From NCBI RefSeq assembly GCF_024518675.1, contig NZ_JANIGL010000007.1:62001-126000 (forward strand): a DNA stretch of 64,000 nucleotides. Direction: 5' to 3'. This stretch comes from Pseudoalteromonas shioyasakiensis. Its GTDB lineage: Bacteria > Pseudomonadota > Gammaproteobacteria > Enterobacterales > Alteromonadaceae. Positions 34,590-45,538 of this stretch are shown here, in pieces. A program made the translations under genes and the position numbers. Each line of letters starts with the position of its first letter. Within the stretch, counting starts at the first letter, position 1. The notes beneath the pieces are model-generated. The model saw only the letters and a program-made list of their open reading frames with translations. It did not search any database and was not told the origin of the DNA.

Positions 34590-36437
34590 ATGAAGTGTGC
34601 TTGGTGGTTGCTATGCAGCTTTATTTTTTTTACTGCGTCTTCGGCTTTTGCAACAGACATAATACTTGATAAGCAAGTTAGCCGTTTGCAGTTCATTCCA
34701 TTTGAATATATTGCCCAACCACTTACACCAGAACAAGCAAAAACATCAAATGAATGGCAAGCTGCCAGCAGCCAAAACTTGAACTTAGGTATGCGCTATA
34801 AAGTGGCTTGGTTGCGCGTTAAGCTGATCAATAAAGAACAAAATGAACTAGCGAGTCTACTCTCTATTGATAACCCACTATTAGATAAAGTGTCTGTTTA
34901 TCATTATCAGCAAAATAAGACTTTACTGTTTAAAGAAATAGGCGATGCATTGCCATTAAAGAACCGGCAAATTAAAAATGAGTCACTCTTAGTAAAACTA
35001 GTACTCCCACCTCAAAGTAACAGTACTTTATTGTTACGGGTTGAAAACCAAGCTGGCTTAAGAGTGCCATTAAGTCTGTGGCAAAGTGATGAATATTTAA
35101 AATATAAAAGTAAATTTAACCTGCTATATGGCTTGCTCGTAGGCTTTATTTTATCACTTGCCTTAACTAGTTTTGTGCTATTTGGTTTTTCAAGAAAGCA
35201 CTACTTTGCACTATGCGGTAGTGTGCTGGTTACCCTGTGGCTGTTGCTTATCTACCTTTACGGCTTTGGCTACCGTTATTTTCACCCCTCACTGCCTAGC
35301 CTACAGCAACTAGCGATCCCTAGCATGCTGTTAGTCACGAGCTGCTTATTTAAACCTTTATTTGAGCAATTAAGAACTTATAGCTTCAAGCAAATAGATA
35401 AGGTACACACTGGGTGTAACTACCTTGTATTCATAAGTTTATTTGTTGCTTGCTGGTTCCCTACCCCCGTATTTGTCAGCTACAGCTTAAGTATTAGTCT
35501 GTTATTGATGCTATTACACAGCACAATTATCGCTTTGCATATTAAACATAGCCGTAATCAACCTCTTAATGCGTTACTTATAGGGGCTATAATTTACGCT
35601 GCATCCTTGGTTTACTTAAATATTGTGGTATTCAATCTCTTTAACTTAGACTCACGAAGCTTGCCTTTTATGTTCATTAGTTTTCTGCTCTGCTCGTTGA
35701 GTTTAAGTTTTGCCACCATTAGGCATTTCATCATTGAACGCGATGCCCAAATTGCCTTACAACAGGCTCAAATAGCACAAAATGAAGCCCAAGACGTGCT
35801 ATTACAGGAACGTTTAGCGCTACAAGAACAAGCTCGGCAAGACTTAGAAAGTAATATTGAAGAGCGCACTTTTGAACTACAAGTAACTTTACGGGAGCTG
35901 GAAGAGAAAAACCGCGCTCTAGAACTACTTAATATGGAAGACCCATTAACGAAAGTTAAAAACCGCCGTTATTTCGATAAAAAGTTGGTTATGGATTTAC
36001 GCCGCTCTCGCCGAGAGCAAACGCCTTTAGGTATTATTATGCTAGATATCGATCACTTTAAAGTGATCAACGATAACTATGGCCACTTGATCGGCGACCA
36101 AACTATTCGCGCTGTAGCAGATATTATAAAAAGCCATTTAAAGCGCCCCCTTGATGAAGTTGCTAGATATGGTGGTGAAGAGTTTGTCGTGTTACTCCCC
36201 AACACGCCGATATCCGGTGCTTTAGAGATTGCCGAGTCTATTAAACAATCAATAATGAATACAACGATTACTATTGCCAACTCAGATATAAAATTTACAA
36301 TTAGTGCTGGTGTCTATAGCGCTATCGCAGAAGATACTAATAACCCAGGATTATTTACTGATTGCGCAGATAAAGCACTTTATCATGCCAAGCAAAATGG
36401 CCGTAATCGGGTAATTAGCTTTCCAATTTTAGACTAG
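34590..36437 (+). CDS. 7TMR-DISM sensor diguanylate cyclase
   Basis: 615 residues. A signal peptide (CSFIFFTASSAFA) is followed by a periplasmic 7TMR-DISM extracellular domain (to about 160), seven membrane helices (about 170-390), a coiled coil (about 395-450) and a GGDEF domain with intact RYGGEEFVVLLPNT. It should make cyclic di-GMP in response to a periplasmic ligand. It sits two bases after tatD and nine bases before hemB, so translation units are tightly packed. Confidence 0.9.
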   Translation: MKCAWWLLCSFIFFTASSAFATDIILDKQVSRLQFIPFEYIAQPLTPEQAKTSNEWQAASSQNLNLGMRYKVAWLRVKLINKEQNELASLLSIDNPLLDKVSVYHYQQNKTLLFKEIGDALPLKNRQIKNESLLVKLVLPPQSNSTLLLRVENQAGLRVPLSLWQSDEYLKYKSKFNLLYGLLVGFILSLALTSFVLFGFSRKHYFALCGSVLVTLWLLLIYLYGFGYRYFHPSLPSLQQLAIPSMLLVTSCLFKPLFEQLRTYSFKQIDKVHTGCNYLVFISLFVACWFPTPVFVSYSLSISLLLMLLHSTIIALHIKHSRNQPLNALLIGAIIYAASLVYLNIVVFNLFNLDSRSLPFMFISFLLCSLSLSFATIRHFIIERDAQIALQQAQIAQNEAQDVLLQERLALQEQARQDLESNIEERTFELQVTLRELEEKNRALELLNMEDPLTKVKNRRYFDKKLVMDLRRSRREQTPLGIIMLDIDHFKVINDNYGHLIGDQTIRAVADIIKSHLKRPLDEVARYGGEEFVVLLPNTPISGALEIAESIKQSIMNTTITIANSDIKFTISAGVYSAIAEDTNNPGLFTDCADKALYHAKQNGRNRVISFPILD

Positions 36438-37454
<1,017 letters not shown>

Positions 37455-37802
37455 CGACTTAGCAGTCTAATGCTGCTTTAAGTTAAAGTGGCATTAACTT
37501 AATCAATTGCTGTAAATTGACCTGAAACAGTTTTACTACAGGTTCTTACTCTCCAATATATAAACCTTTAACTTACTCTTTTTGTTCACCTGATATCCTC
37601 CTAAAAACCATAAGATGAATTAGACTATAAGAGTAATGACTGCTGTTGATTAAGAGCAAATCATCTATAAACAATTTTATTAGAAATTATTATGACGAAT
37701 GTTTCTTTATAAATTTATGAAAGGGTTTTTGGTAATAGCAACATCTTCCCATATGATTAGCAGCTAGTTAATTACGGACATAAATAGTTATCTTACAAAA
37801 CA
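37455..37802. other. intergenic region between hemB and the EF-G gene
   Basis: About 350 bp, AT-rich, between convergent genes. A weak AGCAG/CTGCT hairpin at 37458-37476 may end the hemB transcript. No ORF with a ribosome site was seen. Confidence 0.4.
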
Positions 37803-37831
37803 AAAAACCCGCAACAAGTGCGGGTTTTTTT
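37803..37831 (-). terminator. terminator of the EF-G gene
   Basis: AAAAAACCCGCA and TGCGGGTTTTTT enclose a five-base loop, with T runs in both directions; it follows the leftward EF-G gene by about 20 bp and can also stop rightward transcription. Confidence 0.85.
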
Positions 37832-37849
37832 AAGAGTTTAAGTGACTAA

Positions 37850-39934
37850 TTACTTAGCAGCTTTTTTCTCTTTTTCTGCAGCGATTACAGTGTCAGCTAC
37901 GTTTTGTGGACATGCTGCGTAGTGTGAGAACTCCATAGAGAACTGACCACGACCTGATGTCATTGTACGTAGTGAACCGATGTAACCGAACATTTCTGAT
38001 AACGGAACGTCAGCTTTAATGCGAACGCCTGTTAAGCCAGCTTCTTGGTCGCTTAACATACCACGACGACGGTTAAGGTCACCGATTACGTCACCAACAT
38101 GATCTTCTGGCGTGAACACGTCAACTTTCATGATTGGCTCAAGAAGTTGTGCACCCGCTTTAGGGATCGATTGACGGAAAGCGCCTTTAGCAGCGATTTC
38201 GAATGCGATTGCAGATGAATCCACCGCGTGGAAGCCACCGTCGAAAAGCTCAACTTCAACGTCAAGTACTGGGAAGCCAGCTAGAACACCTTCGTTCATC
38301 ATTGACTTAAAGCCTTTCTCAACTGCAGGCCAGAATTCTTTAGGTACGTTACCACCAACAACTGATGAAGTGAACGTGAAGCCTGAATTCGCTTCGCCTG
38401 GTTTGATGCGGTAATCAATCTTACCGAACTGACCAGAACCACCTGATTGCTTCTTGTGCGTGTAGCTATCTTCGATTTCACGAGTGATAGTTTCACGGTA
38501 AGCAACCTGTGGTTGACCAACAACAAGGTCTACGCCGTAAGTACGCTTAAGGATATCTACTTTGATATCTAAGTGAAGCTCACCCATACCTTTAAGGATA
38601 GTTTCGCCTGAATCTTCATCAGTCTCAACTTGGAAAGATGGATCTTCTGCAACCATTTTACCGATAGCAATACCCATTTTCTCATTACCGCCTTTATCTT
38701 TAGGCTGTACAGCAATCGAGATTACTGGAGTTGGGAATACCATTGGCTCAAGAGTTACTGGGTGCTTAGGATCACATAGAGTGTGACCAGTTTGCACGTT
38801 TTTCATACCTACGATGGCGATGATATCACCAGCTTGTGCTGAAGTAAGCTCTTTACGCTCATCTGCTTGCATCTCAACCATACGGCCAACACGCTCAGTT
38901 TTACCAGTAAACGCATTAAGGATAGTGTCACCCTTGTTAAGCTTACCAGAGTAGATACGTACGAACGTTAATGCACCAAAACGGTCATCCATGATTTTGA
39001 ATGCTAGCGCTTTGAATGGTTCGTCAGCAGATACAATTGCATGCTCGCCGTTTTCGTTACCATCTTCATCCATAAGAGGTTGAGGATCAACTTCTGTAGG
39101 TGCCGGTAGGTAATCAACAACAGCATCAAGTACAAGTTGCATACCTTTATTCTTGAACGCAGAACCACAGAATGTTGGGAAGAAAGCAAGGTCACGAGTA
39201 CCTTTACGGATACAACGCTTGATATCTTCTAAAGAAGGTACTTCACCTTCCATGTACGCTTCCATTAGGTCATCGTCTTGCTCTACAGCAGTTTCGATAA
39301 GCATCTCATGGTATTCTTCAGTTTTTTCTACCATGTCTGCAGGAACGTCTGTGATTTCGTAGTTTTCTGGAAGACCAGTCTCATCCCAGATGTATGCTTT
39401 TTTAGTAAGCACGTCTACAACACCAACGAAATCATCTTCAATACCGATTGGTAAAGTCATGATTAGTGGTACTGCACCAAGTACTTTACGTACTTGCTCA
39501 GTTACACGGTAAAAATCAGCACCCATACGGTCTAATTTGTTTACGAAGATGATACGTGCAACTTCAGATTCGTTAGCATAGCGCCAGTTAGTTTCTGATT
39601 GTGGCTCAACACCACCAGAACCACAGAATACACCAACACCACCGTCTAATACTTTAAGTGAACGGTAAACTTCAACTGTGAAGTCAACGTGTCCAGGAGT
39701 ATCGATAACGTTGAAACGGTGATCTTTCCAGAAACAGCTTACTGCCGCAGACTGGATAGTAATACCGCGCTCAGCTTCTTGATCCATGAAGTCAGTTGTA
39801 GATTCACCATCATGAACCTCACCTGTTTTATGGATAGTACCTGTAAGCTTCAGGATACGCTCAGTAGTAGTGGTTTTACCCGCATCAACGTGCGCGAAAA
39901 TACCAATGTTTCTGTACTTCGATAAATCTGCCAT
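37850..39934 (-). CDS. fusB: elongation factor G, second paralogue (EF-G 2)
   Basis: 694 residues, full-length translational GTPase. G1 [16 protein letters not shown]2 region [11 protein letters not shown]3 DTPGHVDFT and G4 NKLDRMG are all present, with domains II-V intact. It is outside any str operon (no rpsL, rpsG or tuf nearby) and the sequence resembles the 694-697-residue EF-G 2 of Vibrio and Shewanella, so a paralogue of the main fusA is likely. EF-G paralogues may specialise in ribosome recycling or stress. It has its own promoter region and terminator. Confidence 0.92.
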   Translation of the reverse strand: MADLSKYRNIGIFAHVDAGKTTTTERILKLTGTIHKTGEVHDGESTTDFMDQEAERGITIQSAAVSCFWKDHRFNVIDTPGHVDFTVEVYRSLKVLDGGVGVFCGSGGVEPQSETNWRYANESEVARIIFVNKLDRMGADFYRVTEQVRKVLGAVPLIMTLPIGIEDDFVGVVDVLTKKAYIWDETGLPENYEITDVPADMVEKTEEYHEMLIETAVEQDDDLMEAYMEGEVPSLEDIKRCIRKGTRDLAFFPTFCGSAFKNKGMQLVLDAVVDYLPAPTEVDPQPLMDEDGNENGEHAIVSADEPFKALAFKIMDDRFGALTFVRIYSGKLNKGDTILNAFTGKTERVGRMVEMQADERKELTSAQAGDIIAIVGMKNVQTGHTLCDPKHPVTLEPMVFPTPVISIAVQPKDKGGNEKMGIAIGKMVAEDPSFQVETDEDSGETILKGMGELHLDIKVDILKRTYGVDLVVGQPQVAYRETITREIEDSYTHKKQSGGSGQFGKIDYRIKPGEANSGFTFTSSVVGGNVPKEFWPAVEKGFKSMMNEGVLAGFPVLDVEVELFDGGFHAVDSSAIAFEIAAKGAFRQSIPKAGAQLLEPIMKVDVFTPEDHVGDVIGDLNRRRGMLSDQEAGLTGVRIKADVPLSEMFGYIGSLRTMTSGRGQFSMEFSHYAACPQNVADTVIAAEKEKKAAK

Positions 39935-40133
39935 TATTTTACTCTTAATAAAGTCGAAAAATTATTCGGCGGGAGTATAGCATTAGTTAAAGCGAACATC
40001 ACCATAGAAGTCGCTTAAAATGCAATCAATTCTAGAAAATTTTTTTGCTTACAGATATATCAATGTTGTTAAATAGCTAAAACTGCGTAATTAGAAACAA
40101 TTTAGTCTAGCTTTATCAGCCATTTAATTGCCT

Positions 40134-40856
40134 TTAATCCATTTTATAGCAACGTTCTGGTCGACCAATGCTACCGTAGCTTTGGTCGGCTCCCACTTGC
40201 TCAGCTTCCAATAAATATTCTAAATAACGTCTTGCTGTTGAGCGGCTAACCCCAACGAGATCGCCCATTTGCTGAGCGGTGAAAGGTGTTTTTTTGTTCG
40301 CATTAAAAGCATCTAAAATTTTTCTTAATGTAAGTTGATCCACACCTTTAGGCAATCTAGTTGGTGCCTTACTTTGCTCGTTTGAGCCAAATAGCGTATC
40401 AACCATAGATTGCGTTACTTCATTGGCATCTGACAAACATTGTTGACGCGCTTCAAAACGAGCCAACGCTTGATCAAGACGAGGTAACATGAGTGGTTTT
40501 ACTAAGAAATCGCAGGCACCTAATTGAATCGCTTTTTCTAAAGTTTCGACTTCTTTTGCCGCGGTGAGTAGCATCACGTCACTTTTAATTGCTTGAGCGC
40601 GTAGCTCAGTTAATAAATCCAACCCATTACCATCCGGTAAATGAATATCTAATAAGATGAGATCTGGCTCTATTGCTTTTAACAGACCATGAGCTGTTGC
40701 TAGGTTTGCAGCTATACCGACCACTTGATACTGCCCTTGGCGTAAACTTTGCCGCGTAGTTTGGTTACCCGCGGTACCATTTGGCAACAACAAATATTGT
40801 GCTAACAATTGCGCAACTTCGACTTCATCTTCGATAATGACCACTGAATATGTCAT
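40134..40856 (-). CDS. CitB/DcuR-type response regulator
   Basis: 240 residues. The receiver domain has the acidic pocket IIEDE and phospho-Asp in LLLDIHLPDGNG, and Lys in FLVKPLMLPRL. The C-terminal helix-turn-helix is LRKILDAFNANKKTPFTAQQMGDLVGVSRSTARRYLEYL. A stretch of about 15 residues (LPNGTAGNQTTRQSLR) is inserted between alpha-1 and beta-2 of the receiver, unusual for the family. It overlaps the kinase stop as ATGA. It should activate the tricarboxylate operon upstream. Confidence 0.92.
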   Translation of the reverse strand: MTYSVVIIEDEVEVAQLLAQYLLLPNGTAGNQTTRQSLRQGQYQVVGIAANLATAHGLLKAIEPDLILLDIHLPDGNGLDLLTELRAQAIKSDVMLLTAAKEVETLEKAIQLGACDFLVKPLMLPRLDQALARFEARQQCLSDANEVTQSMVDTLFGSNEQSKAPTRLPKGVDQLTLRKILDAFNANKKTPFTAQQMGDLVGVSRSTARRYLEYLLEAEQVGADQSYGSIGRPERCYKMD

Positions 40857-42499
40857 TTGCTATCACTCTTATTGTTTTCTTTGGGAATATAAACGCTTAA
40901 TCGAGCGCCCTTTAAATCTGATTCACCAATCTCTAAACTTCCACCACATGAGTCTAAATTGGTTTTAACTAAATATAGACCTATACCATGTTCAGCTCCT
41001 GACTTTGAGCTATATTGTGGGCTGAATATCACTCCATGATCACTACCTAAACCAGTACCGCTGTCTTCAACATCAAATAAAAATGTTTTATTTGTCTCAT
41101 CAACCGTTACTCTTACATAGGGCTTACGGAGCTCTGCTGCACAAATTGCCGCTTCAATTGCATTATCAATTAAATTACCTAGAATTGACACTACTCGTTC
41201 AATCATCTCTTTACGTGCAATTGCGCCAAGTAAACTGTCTGGGTTTAATTCTAATATCACATTAAGCTCTCGCGCTTTATGGTACTTGCCTACCAGTAAA
41301 CCGGCTAGTACAGGGTCTTGAATACGCTCTAGTAAGTGATGTATCTGTGCTTGTGAGCCTTGACTTTCTTGGCCTATCAACTCAATCGCTTTGTCTGCTT
41401 CCCCCATTTGAATTAATGCACCTATGAGATTAAGTTTATTAGAATAATCATGAGTTTGAACACGTAGTAACTCAGCAAAGGCTTGAACTTTAGTGAGCTG
41501 CTGGCTCATATATTCAAGCTCATCAGCAGGGCGCAAGGTTAATAAAATACCATCTGCTTGACCTTGTACTTGCAACGAAAAACGAGACAGCACTAAACGT
41601 TTATCTGCAGCAAATAATTCAAAACCAACCATTTTGCGACGTTGATTACGCAATAAAAAACCTGCATGTTCAGGCAGCAAATCACTGAGCATTAAATCCT
41701 GCTCACTATAGGCCGTCGGTTTATCCAAAATTTCGCATGCTCGCTGCGTTAATTTACGCACGCGCCCATCCGGATCTAGGGCTATTACACCACTGCGCAT
41801 GGTGTTTAAAATCGCGTCTTGCTCTGAAAATAACCGGGCGATTTCATCTGGCTGTAAACCAAAAATAGCGTTACGAACACGTTGACCAATAAACACAGCA
41901 GCTAAAATACTGAGTACCACCAATAACAAACCCCAAGCAACTATTTCAACAATACGTGCCTGAATCAAAGGCTCTACTGACTGCACCAAAAACCCAACAG
42001 ATACCAAACCAATGATATTTTTTTGTTCATCGTATACAGGAACTTTACCGCGAATCGACTCTCCTAAACTGCCTTGTGCTACAGATATATAGCGCTCTCC
42101 TTGAAGGGCTTCTTGACTGTCTCCACCCACCATACGCTGCCCTAACTTATTTTTATCAGGATGAACGATACGATTCGCATTTGTATCCCCAATAACAATA
42201 AAATCTGCCCCAGTAAGCTGACGCAGATTTTCAATTTCTTGGTTGATTGTCACTAGATTACGTGAGCCTTTTAATGCCTGCACAACATCATCACTTGATG
42301 CAATACTCGTGGCAACAGCCAGCGCTTTATCACCAATATGGCTATGCAAGCTTTGAGCTGTAATTTGGTACACCAAACCACCAAACAACACAGCTTGTAA
42401 TATACATAGCCCTGTTACCCAAATAATTAGCCGTGTTTCTAAACGTTTAGGAGTCTTAACTATGCTGTGCAATGGATTTCGCTTTTTGGTGTACTTCAT
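40853..42499 (-). CDS. CitA/DcuS-type sensor histidine kinase
   Basis: 548 residues from the ATG on the complement of 42497-42499, six bases after AAGG; a TTG two codons earlier is the alternative. Two membrane helices (about 25-48, 178-200) flank a periplasmic CitA-like PAS sensor (GADFIVIGDTNANRIVHPDKNKLGQ). A cytoplasmic PAS, the H box RVQTHDYSNKLNLIGALIQMG and ATPase motifs LIDNAIEAA, DSGTGL and HGIGLYLV follow. It senses di- or tricarboxylates and phosphorylates its operon partner. Confidence 0.93.
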   Translation of the reverse strand: MKYTKKRNPLHSIVKTPKRLETRLIIWVTGLCILQAVLFGGLVYQITAQSLHSHIGDKALAVATSIASSDDVVQALKGSRNLVTINQEIENLRQLTGADFIVIGDTNANRIVHPDKNKLGQRMVGGDSQEALQGERYISVAQGSLGESIRGKVPVYDEQKNIIGLVSVGFLVQSVEPLIQARIVEIVAWGLLLVVLSILAAVFIGQRVRNAIFGLQPDEIARLFSEQDAILNTMRSGVIALDPDGRVRKLTQRACEILDKPTAYSEQDLMLSDLLPEHAGFLLRNQRRKMVGFELFAADKRLVLSRFSLQVQGQADGILLTLRPADELEYMSQQLTKVQAFAELLRVQTHDYSNKLNLIGALIQMGEADKAIELIGQESQGSQAQIHHLLERIQDPVLAGLLVGKYHKARELNVILELNPDSLLGAIARKEMIERVVSILGNLIDNAIEAAICAAELRKPYVRVTVDETNKTFLFDVEDSGTGLGSDHGVIFSPQYSSKSGAEHGIGLYLVKTNLDSCGGSLEIGESDLKGARLSVYIPKENNKSDSK

Positions 42500-42514
42500 A
42501 CTCAACCTTAACTT

Positions 42515-44056
42515 TTAGGCATGCTTTTGACTCGCTTTGAGTGCGGCTTTATCAGCACGCCGCTGAGTTATAAAATCTTTTAGTGGGAATAACAATACTA
42601 AGAGCGAAATAACAAAAATACTCAACGTGAGAGGACGCTCCCATAAAAAGCTTAGCGAACCATCAGAGAGCATCATCGAACGACGGAAGTTACGTTCAAT
42701 CATATCCCCTAAAATAAATCCTAGTAGTAAAGGTGCCATTGGGAAAGCTAATATTCTTAACACCAAAGCTACCAGCGCAAAACCAACCATCATGAATAAA
42801 TCAAACGTATTAAAAGAGACCAAATAAACCCCTATTAAGCTAAAGAATAGAATCATGATAGTGAGCACTGATTTAGGCATTGCCAATACTTTTGCAAAGT
42901 AAGGGATCAGTGGTAAATTTAAGATAAGTAGTACAATGTTGCCAAAGTACATACTAACGATCACAGCCCAAAATACACTTGGATTTTCTTCCATCAACAT
43001 TGGCCCAGGCTGAATACCGTAAGCAATCAATGCACCTAGCATGATAGCCGTAGTGCCAGAGCCTGGAATACCTAACGTTAATAATGGCACAAAAGAACCA
43101 GTACAGGCCGCATTATTTGCCGATTCTGGCGCAGCTAAACCACGCAATGAACCTTTACCAAATTTATCTTTTAATGCTTTTGGTGCTAAGTTACGCTCAG
43201 TTGCATACGCCATAAAGCTGGCAATCGTCGCCCCAGCTCCAGGAAGCACACCAACAATAAAACCAAGGATAGAAGAACGGCCTACACTCGGCGCCATTTC
43301 TTTCACTTCAGCTTTACTCAGTTTGGTTGAACCAATCTGCGGTGTATCAGAATCGTTAATGCTCTTCACTTCTTTTTTCTCAGGACGAACAACATTAATT
43401 AATGCCTCAGCCAGCGCAAACGTTGCCATCGCCACTAATAAAAAGCTTATACCATCAAGTAAATCTGCTTGACCGAATGTAAAACGCTCAGTGCCCGATG
43501 AGGGATCAATACCCACTGTAGCTAGCATTAGACCAAACACCGTCATCATCATGGCTTTTAAAAATTGCCCTTTATTAGAAAATGCAGCAATGGCGGTTAA
43601 TCCCAAAAACATCAACACAACGTAATCAGGTGATTGGAAACTTAGCGACACTTTTGCCAATAACGGTGCGGCCACCATCAATAAAATCGCGCCGATTGTG
43701 CCGCCAATAAAGGAGGAATAAGCTGCGATTGCCAACGCTTTACCGGCATGGCCTTGCTTAGCTAACGGGTAGCCATCAAAAGAGGAAGCTACCGTGCCTG
43801 CAACACCAGGAGCATTAATTAAAATAGACGATGTTGAGCCACCAAAAATAGCGCCGTAGTAAACACCCGCCATTAATATCATGCCTGAATCAGCACCAAT
43901 GCTATAAGTAATTGGGATCATTAACGCGATCGCGGTAATAGGGCCAAGACCCGGTAGCATGCCGATAAATGTACCAACAAAGCACCCTACAATAACGTAC
44001 AACAAATTATTCCAGTCGAGTACGGTCGACAAACCCAGCATAATTCCATCAAACAT
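42515..44056 (-). CDS. tctA: tripartite tricarboxylate transporter large permease TctA
   Basis: 513 residues with about 12 hydrophobic segments. The TctA signature GMLPGLGPITAIALMIPITY is at about 33-52 and its second copy GVLPGAGATIASFMAYATE at about 265-283. It forms the transport channel with TctB and takes substrate from TctC. Three bases separate it from tctB. Confidence 0.95.
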   Translation of the reverse strand: MFDGIMLGLSTVLDWNNLLYVIVGCFVGTFIGMLPGLGPITAIALMIPITYSIGADSGMILMAGVYYGAIFGGSTSSILINAPGVAGTVASSFDGYPLAKQGHAGKALAIAAYSSFIGGTIGAILLMVAAPLLAKVSLSFQSPDYVVLMFLGLTAIAAFSNKGQFLKAMMMTVFGLMLATVGIDPSSGTERFTFGQADLLDGISFLLVAMATFALAEALINVVRPEKKEVKSINDSDTPQIGSTKLSKAEVKEMAPSVGRSSILGFIVGVLPGAGATIASFMAYATERNLAPKALKDKFGKGSLRGLAAPESANNAACTGSFVPLLTLGIPGSGTTAIMLGALIAYGIQPGPMLMEENPSVFWAVIVSMYFGNIVLLILNLPLIPYFAKVLAMPKSVLTIMILFFSLIGVYLVSFNTFDLFMMVGFALVALVLRILAFPMAPLLLGFILGDMIERNFRRSMMLSDGSLSFLWERPLTLSIFVISLLVLLFPLKDFITQRRADKAALKASQKHA

Positions 44057-44059
44057 AAC

Positions 44060-44533
44060 TTAACTCCACAGATCGCCAGGAACCAAATAAATACCGAGTA
44101 TTTGGGTCATTAAAAACCAAAAAACCACTACAACAGGAATAGACGCAAGCAGTAGAATCTTTTTCCGTCGTTCCCCCATCACAAAAAAGCCCACTAATAA
44201 AAAAATACTCGTAGAGATTAAGAAACCAATTGGCTCCAGCGCCGTACTGTATAAAACCATCAACACTAACAAGCCGAAGGTGCGTAATACATCTCTCTTA
44301 TCTAGGCGTTGTTCAGGCTCCTCTTTTTGCTCTTGAGGCTTTAATAAGGTCGCTCCAATGGATAATAAACACACCAAAATACCAAACCCAGCATATACTT
44401 TAGGTAAGGTGGCAGAGGTCACCATTTCATACTCTTCAAATGGAAGGAGTGGTATTTGCCATGCAACAATGGCGTATAAGGTAAATAGCGCCAAGAATAA
44501 ACTTGGCCCTAGTAATTCGCGGTTTAACATCAT
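44060..44533 (-). CDS. tctB: tripartite tricarboxylate transporter small subunit TctB
   Basis: 157 residues, four membrane helices with a charged cytoplasmic loop (KPQEQKEEPEQRLDKRD). Length, topology and place between tctC and tctA fit TctB. The ATG pair is preceded by GGGG. Confidence 0.9.
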   Translation of the reverse strand: MMLNRELLGPSLFLALFTLYAIVAWQIPLLPFEEYEMVTSATLPKVYAGFGILVCLLSIGATLLKPQEQKEEPEQRLDKRDVLRTFGLLVLMVLYSTALEPIGFLISTSIFLLVGFFVMGERRKKILLLASIPVVVVFWFLMTQILGIYLVPGDLWS

Positions 44534-44542
44534 TAGCCCCGA

Positions 44543-45526
44543 TTAACGTAATGTACGAATAAAGCCGAGCTCTTCCATAACGACTCTAAGCTGTGCTTCT
44601 TGCTGCTCAAGTGACTTTATAAACTGCTCCTTTTCTTGAAACAGGTTTAACCAGCCGTTACGAGCACGCACGGTTTCCCATTCAGGAGTGCTTTGTAGCT
44701 TGCGTAACTTTTCGGTGTACTGTGCAAGTTTGTTATCTGGTAAGTTTGGTGCTGCAAAAAAACCACGCCAGTTAACAAATTCCATGTCGTAGCCCAATGA
44801 TTTAAGTGTAGGGATCTGTGGATAATCAGGTAAAGGCTCCCCAGAAGTGACAGCCAAAATACGTGCTTGACCACCATTAGCAACTTCTAGCGCCTCACTC
44901 AAGCCGGTAGAGAGCAAGTTAACCTCGCCAGATAACAGCCCTGCTTTAGCTTTGCCACCAGCATCATATGGAATATAACGTAAACGTCGTCCATCAAGGC
45001 CTGCTGACTTAACCGCTTGAGCAGCAACCAAATGATCCATACTGCCACGAGCCGAACCACCAGCAACCTTGACTGAACCCGGATTTTTTTTCATTGCAGC
45101 AATCACATCTTGCCACGTTTTGTAAGGAGAGTCGTTTCGCACTACAAAAGCACCATAGTCGGCAACCATGCTCGCTACAGGTGTTAAGTCTCGATAGCTG
45201 TAAGGAATTTTCCCTGATAATGCTCGCAACACAATAGGTGTTGAGTTAACCATTAAAATATCACCCTTTTTCGTACCTGACTCAATTAAGTAGGCAATTG
45301 CACGACCACCACCGCCACCTGACATGTTTTGAAAAGATGCATTATCTTCAATTCCTGCTTTTACTAAACCTTCACCGACCCCACGAGCTGTGGTATCCCA
45401 GCCTCCGCCAGGGCCTCCAGGTACTAGGAAGTGAATATCAGCCATTGCAAATGGGCTACTTAGTACCAGCGAAGCGGCCAGCACTGTGGTTTTAAATGAT
45501 TTAAACGTTTTTGTAAGCAACTTCAT
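44543..45526 (-). CDS. tctC: tripartite tricarboxylate-binding periplasmic protein TctC
   Basis: 327 residues with a Sec signal peptide (to PFAMA, about residue 29). The TctC fold is indicated by FLVPGGPGGGWDTTARGVGEGL and the NMSGGGGGRAIAYL segment; DAGGKAKAGLLSGEV binds the carboxylate. It captures citrate or a related tricarboxylate in the periplasm for TctAB. Confidence 0.93.
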   Translation of the reverse strand: MKLLTKTFKSFKTTVLAASLVLSSPFAMADIHFLVPGGPGGGWDTTARGVGEGLVKAGIEDNASFQNMSGGGGGRAIAYLIESGTKKGDILMVNSTPIVLRALSGKIPYSYRDLTPVASMVADYGAFVVRNDSPYKTWQDVIAAMKKNPGSVKVAGGSARGSMDHLVAAQAVKSAGLDGRRLRYIPYDAGGKAKAGLLSGEVNLLSTGLSEALEVANGGQARILAVTSGEPLPDYPQIPTLKSLGYDMEFVNWRGFFAAPNLPDNKLAQYTEKLRKLQSTPEWETVRARNGWLNLFQEKEQFIKSLEQQEAQLRVVMEELGFIRTLR

Positions 45527-45538
45527 GTTTTATGCCCC

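Noticed and set aside
37850-39934. This EF-G as the main fusA of a str operon
   Set aside because: No ribosomal protein or tuf genes flank it; it has its own promoter and terminator region.
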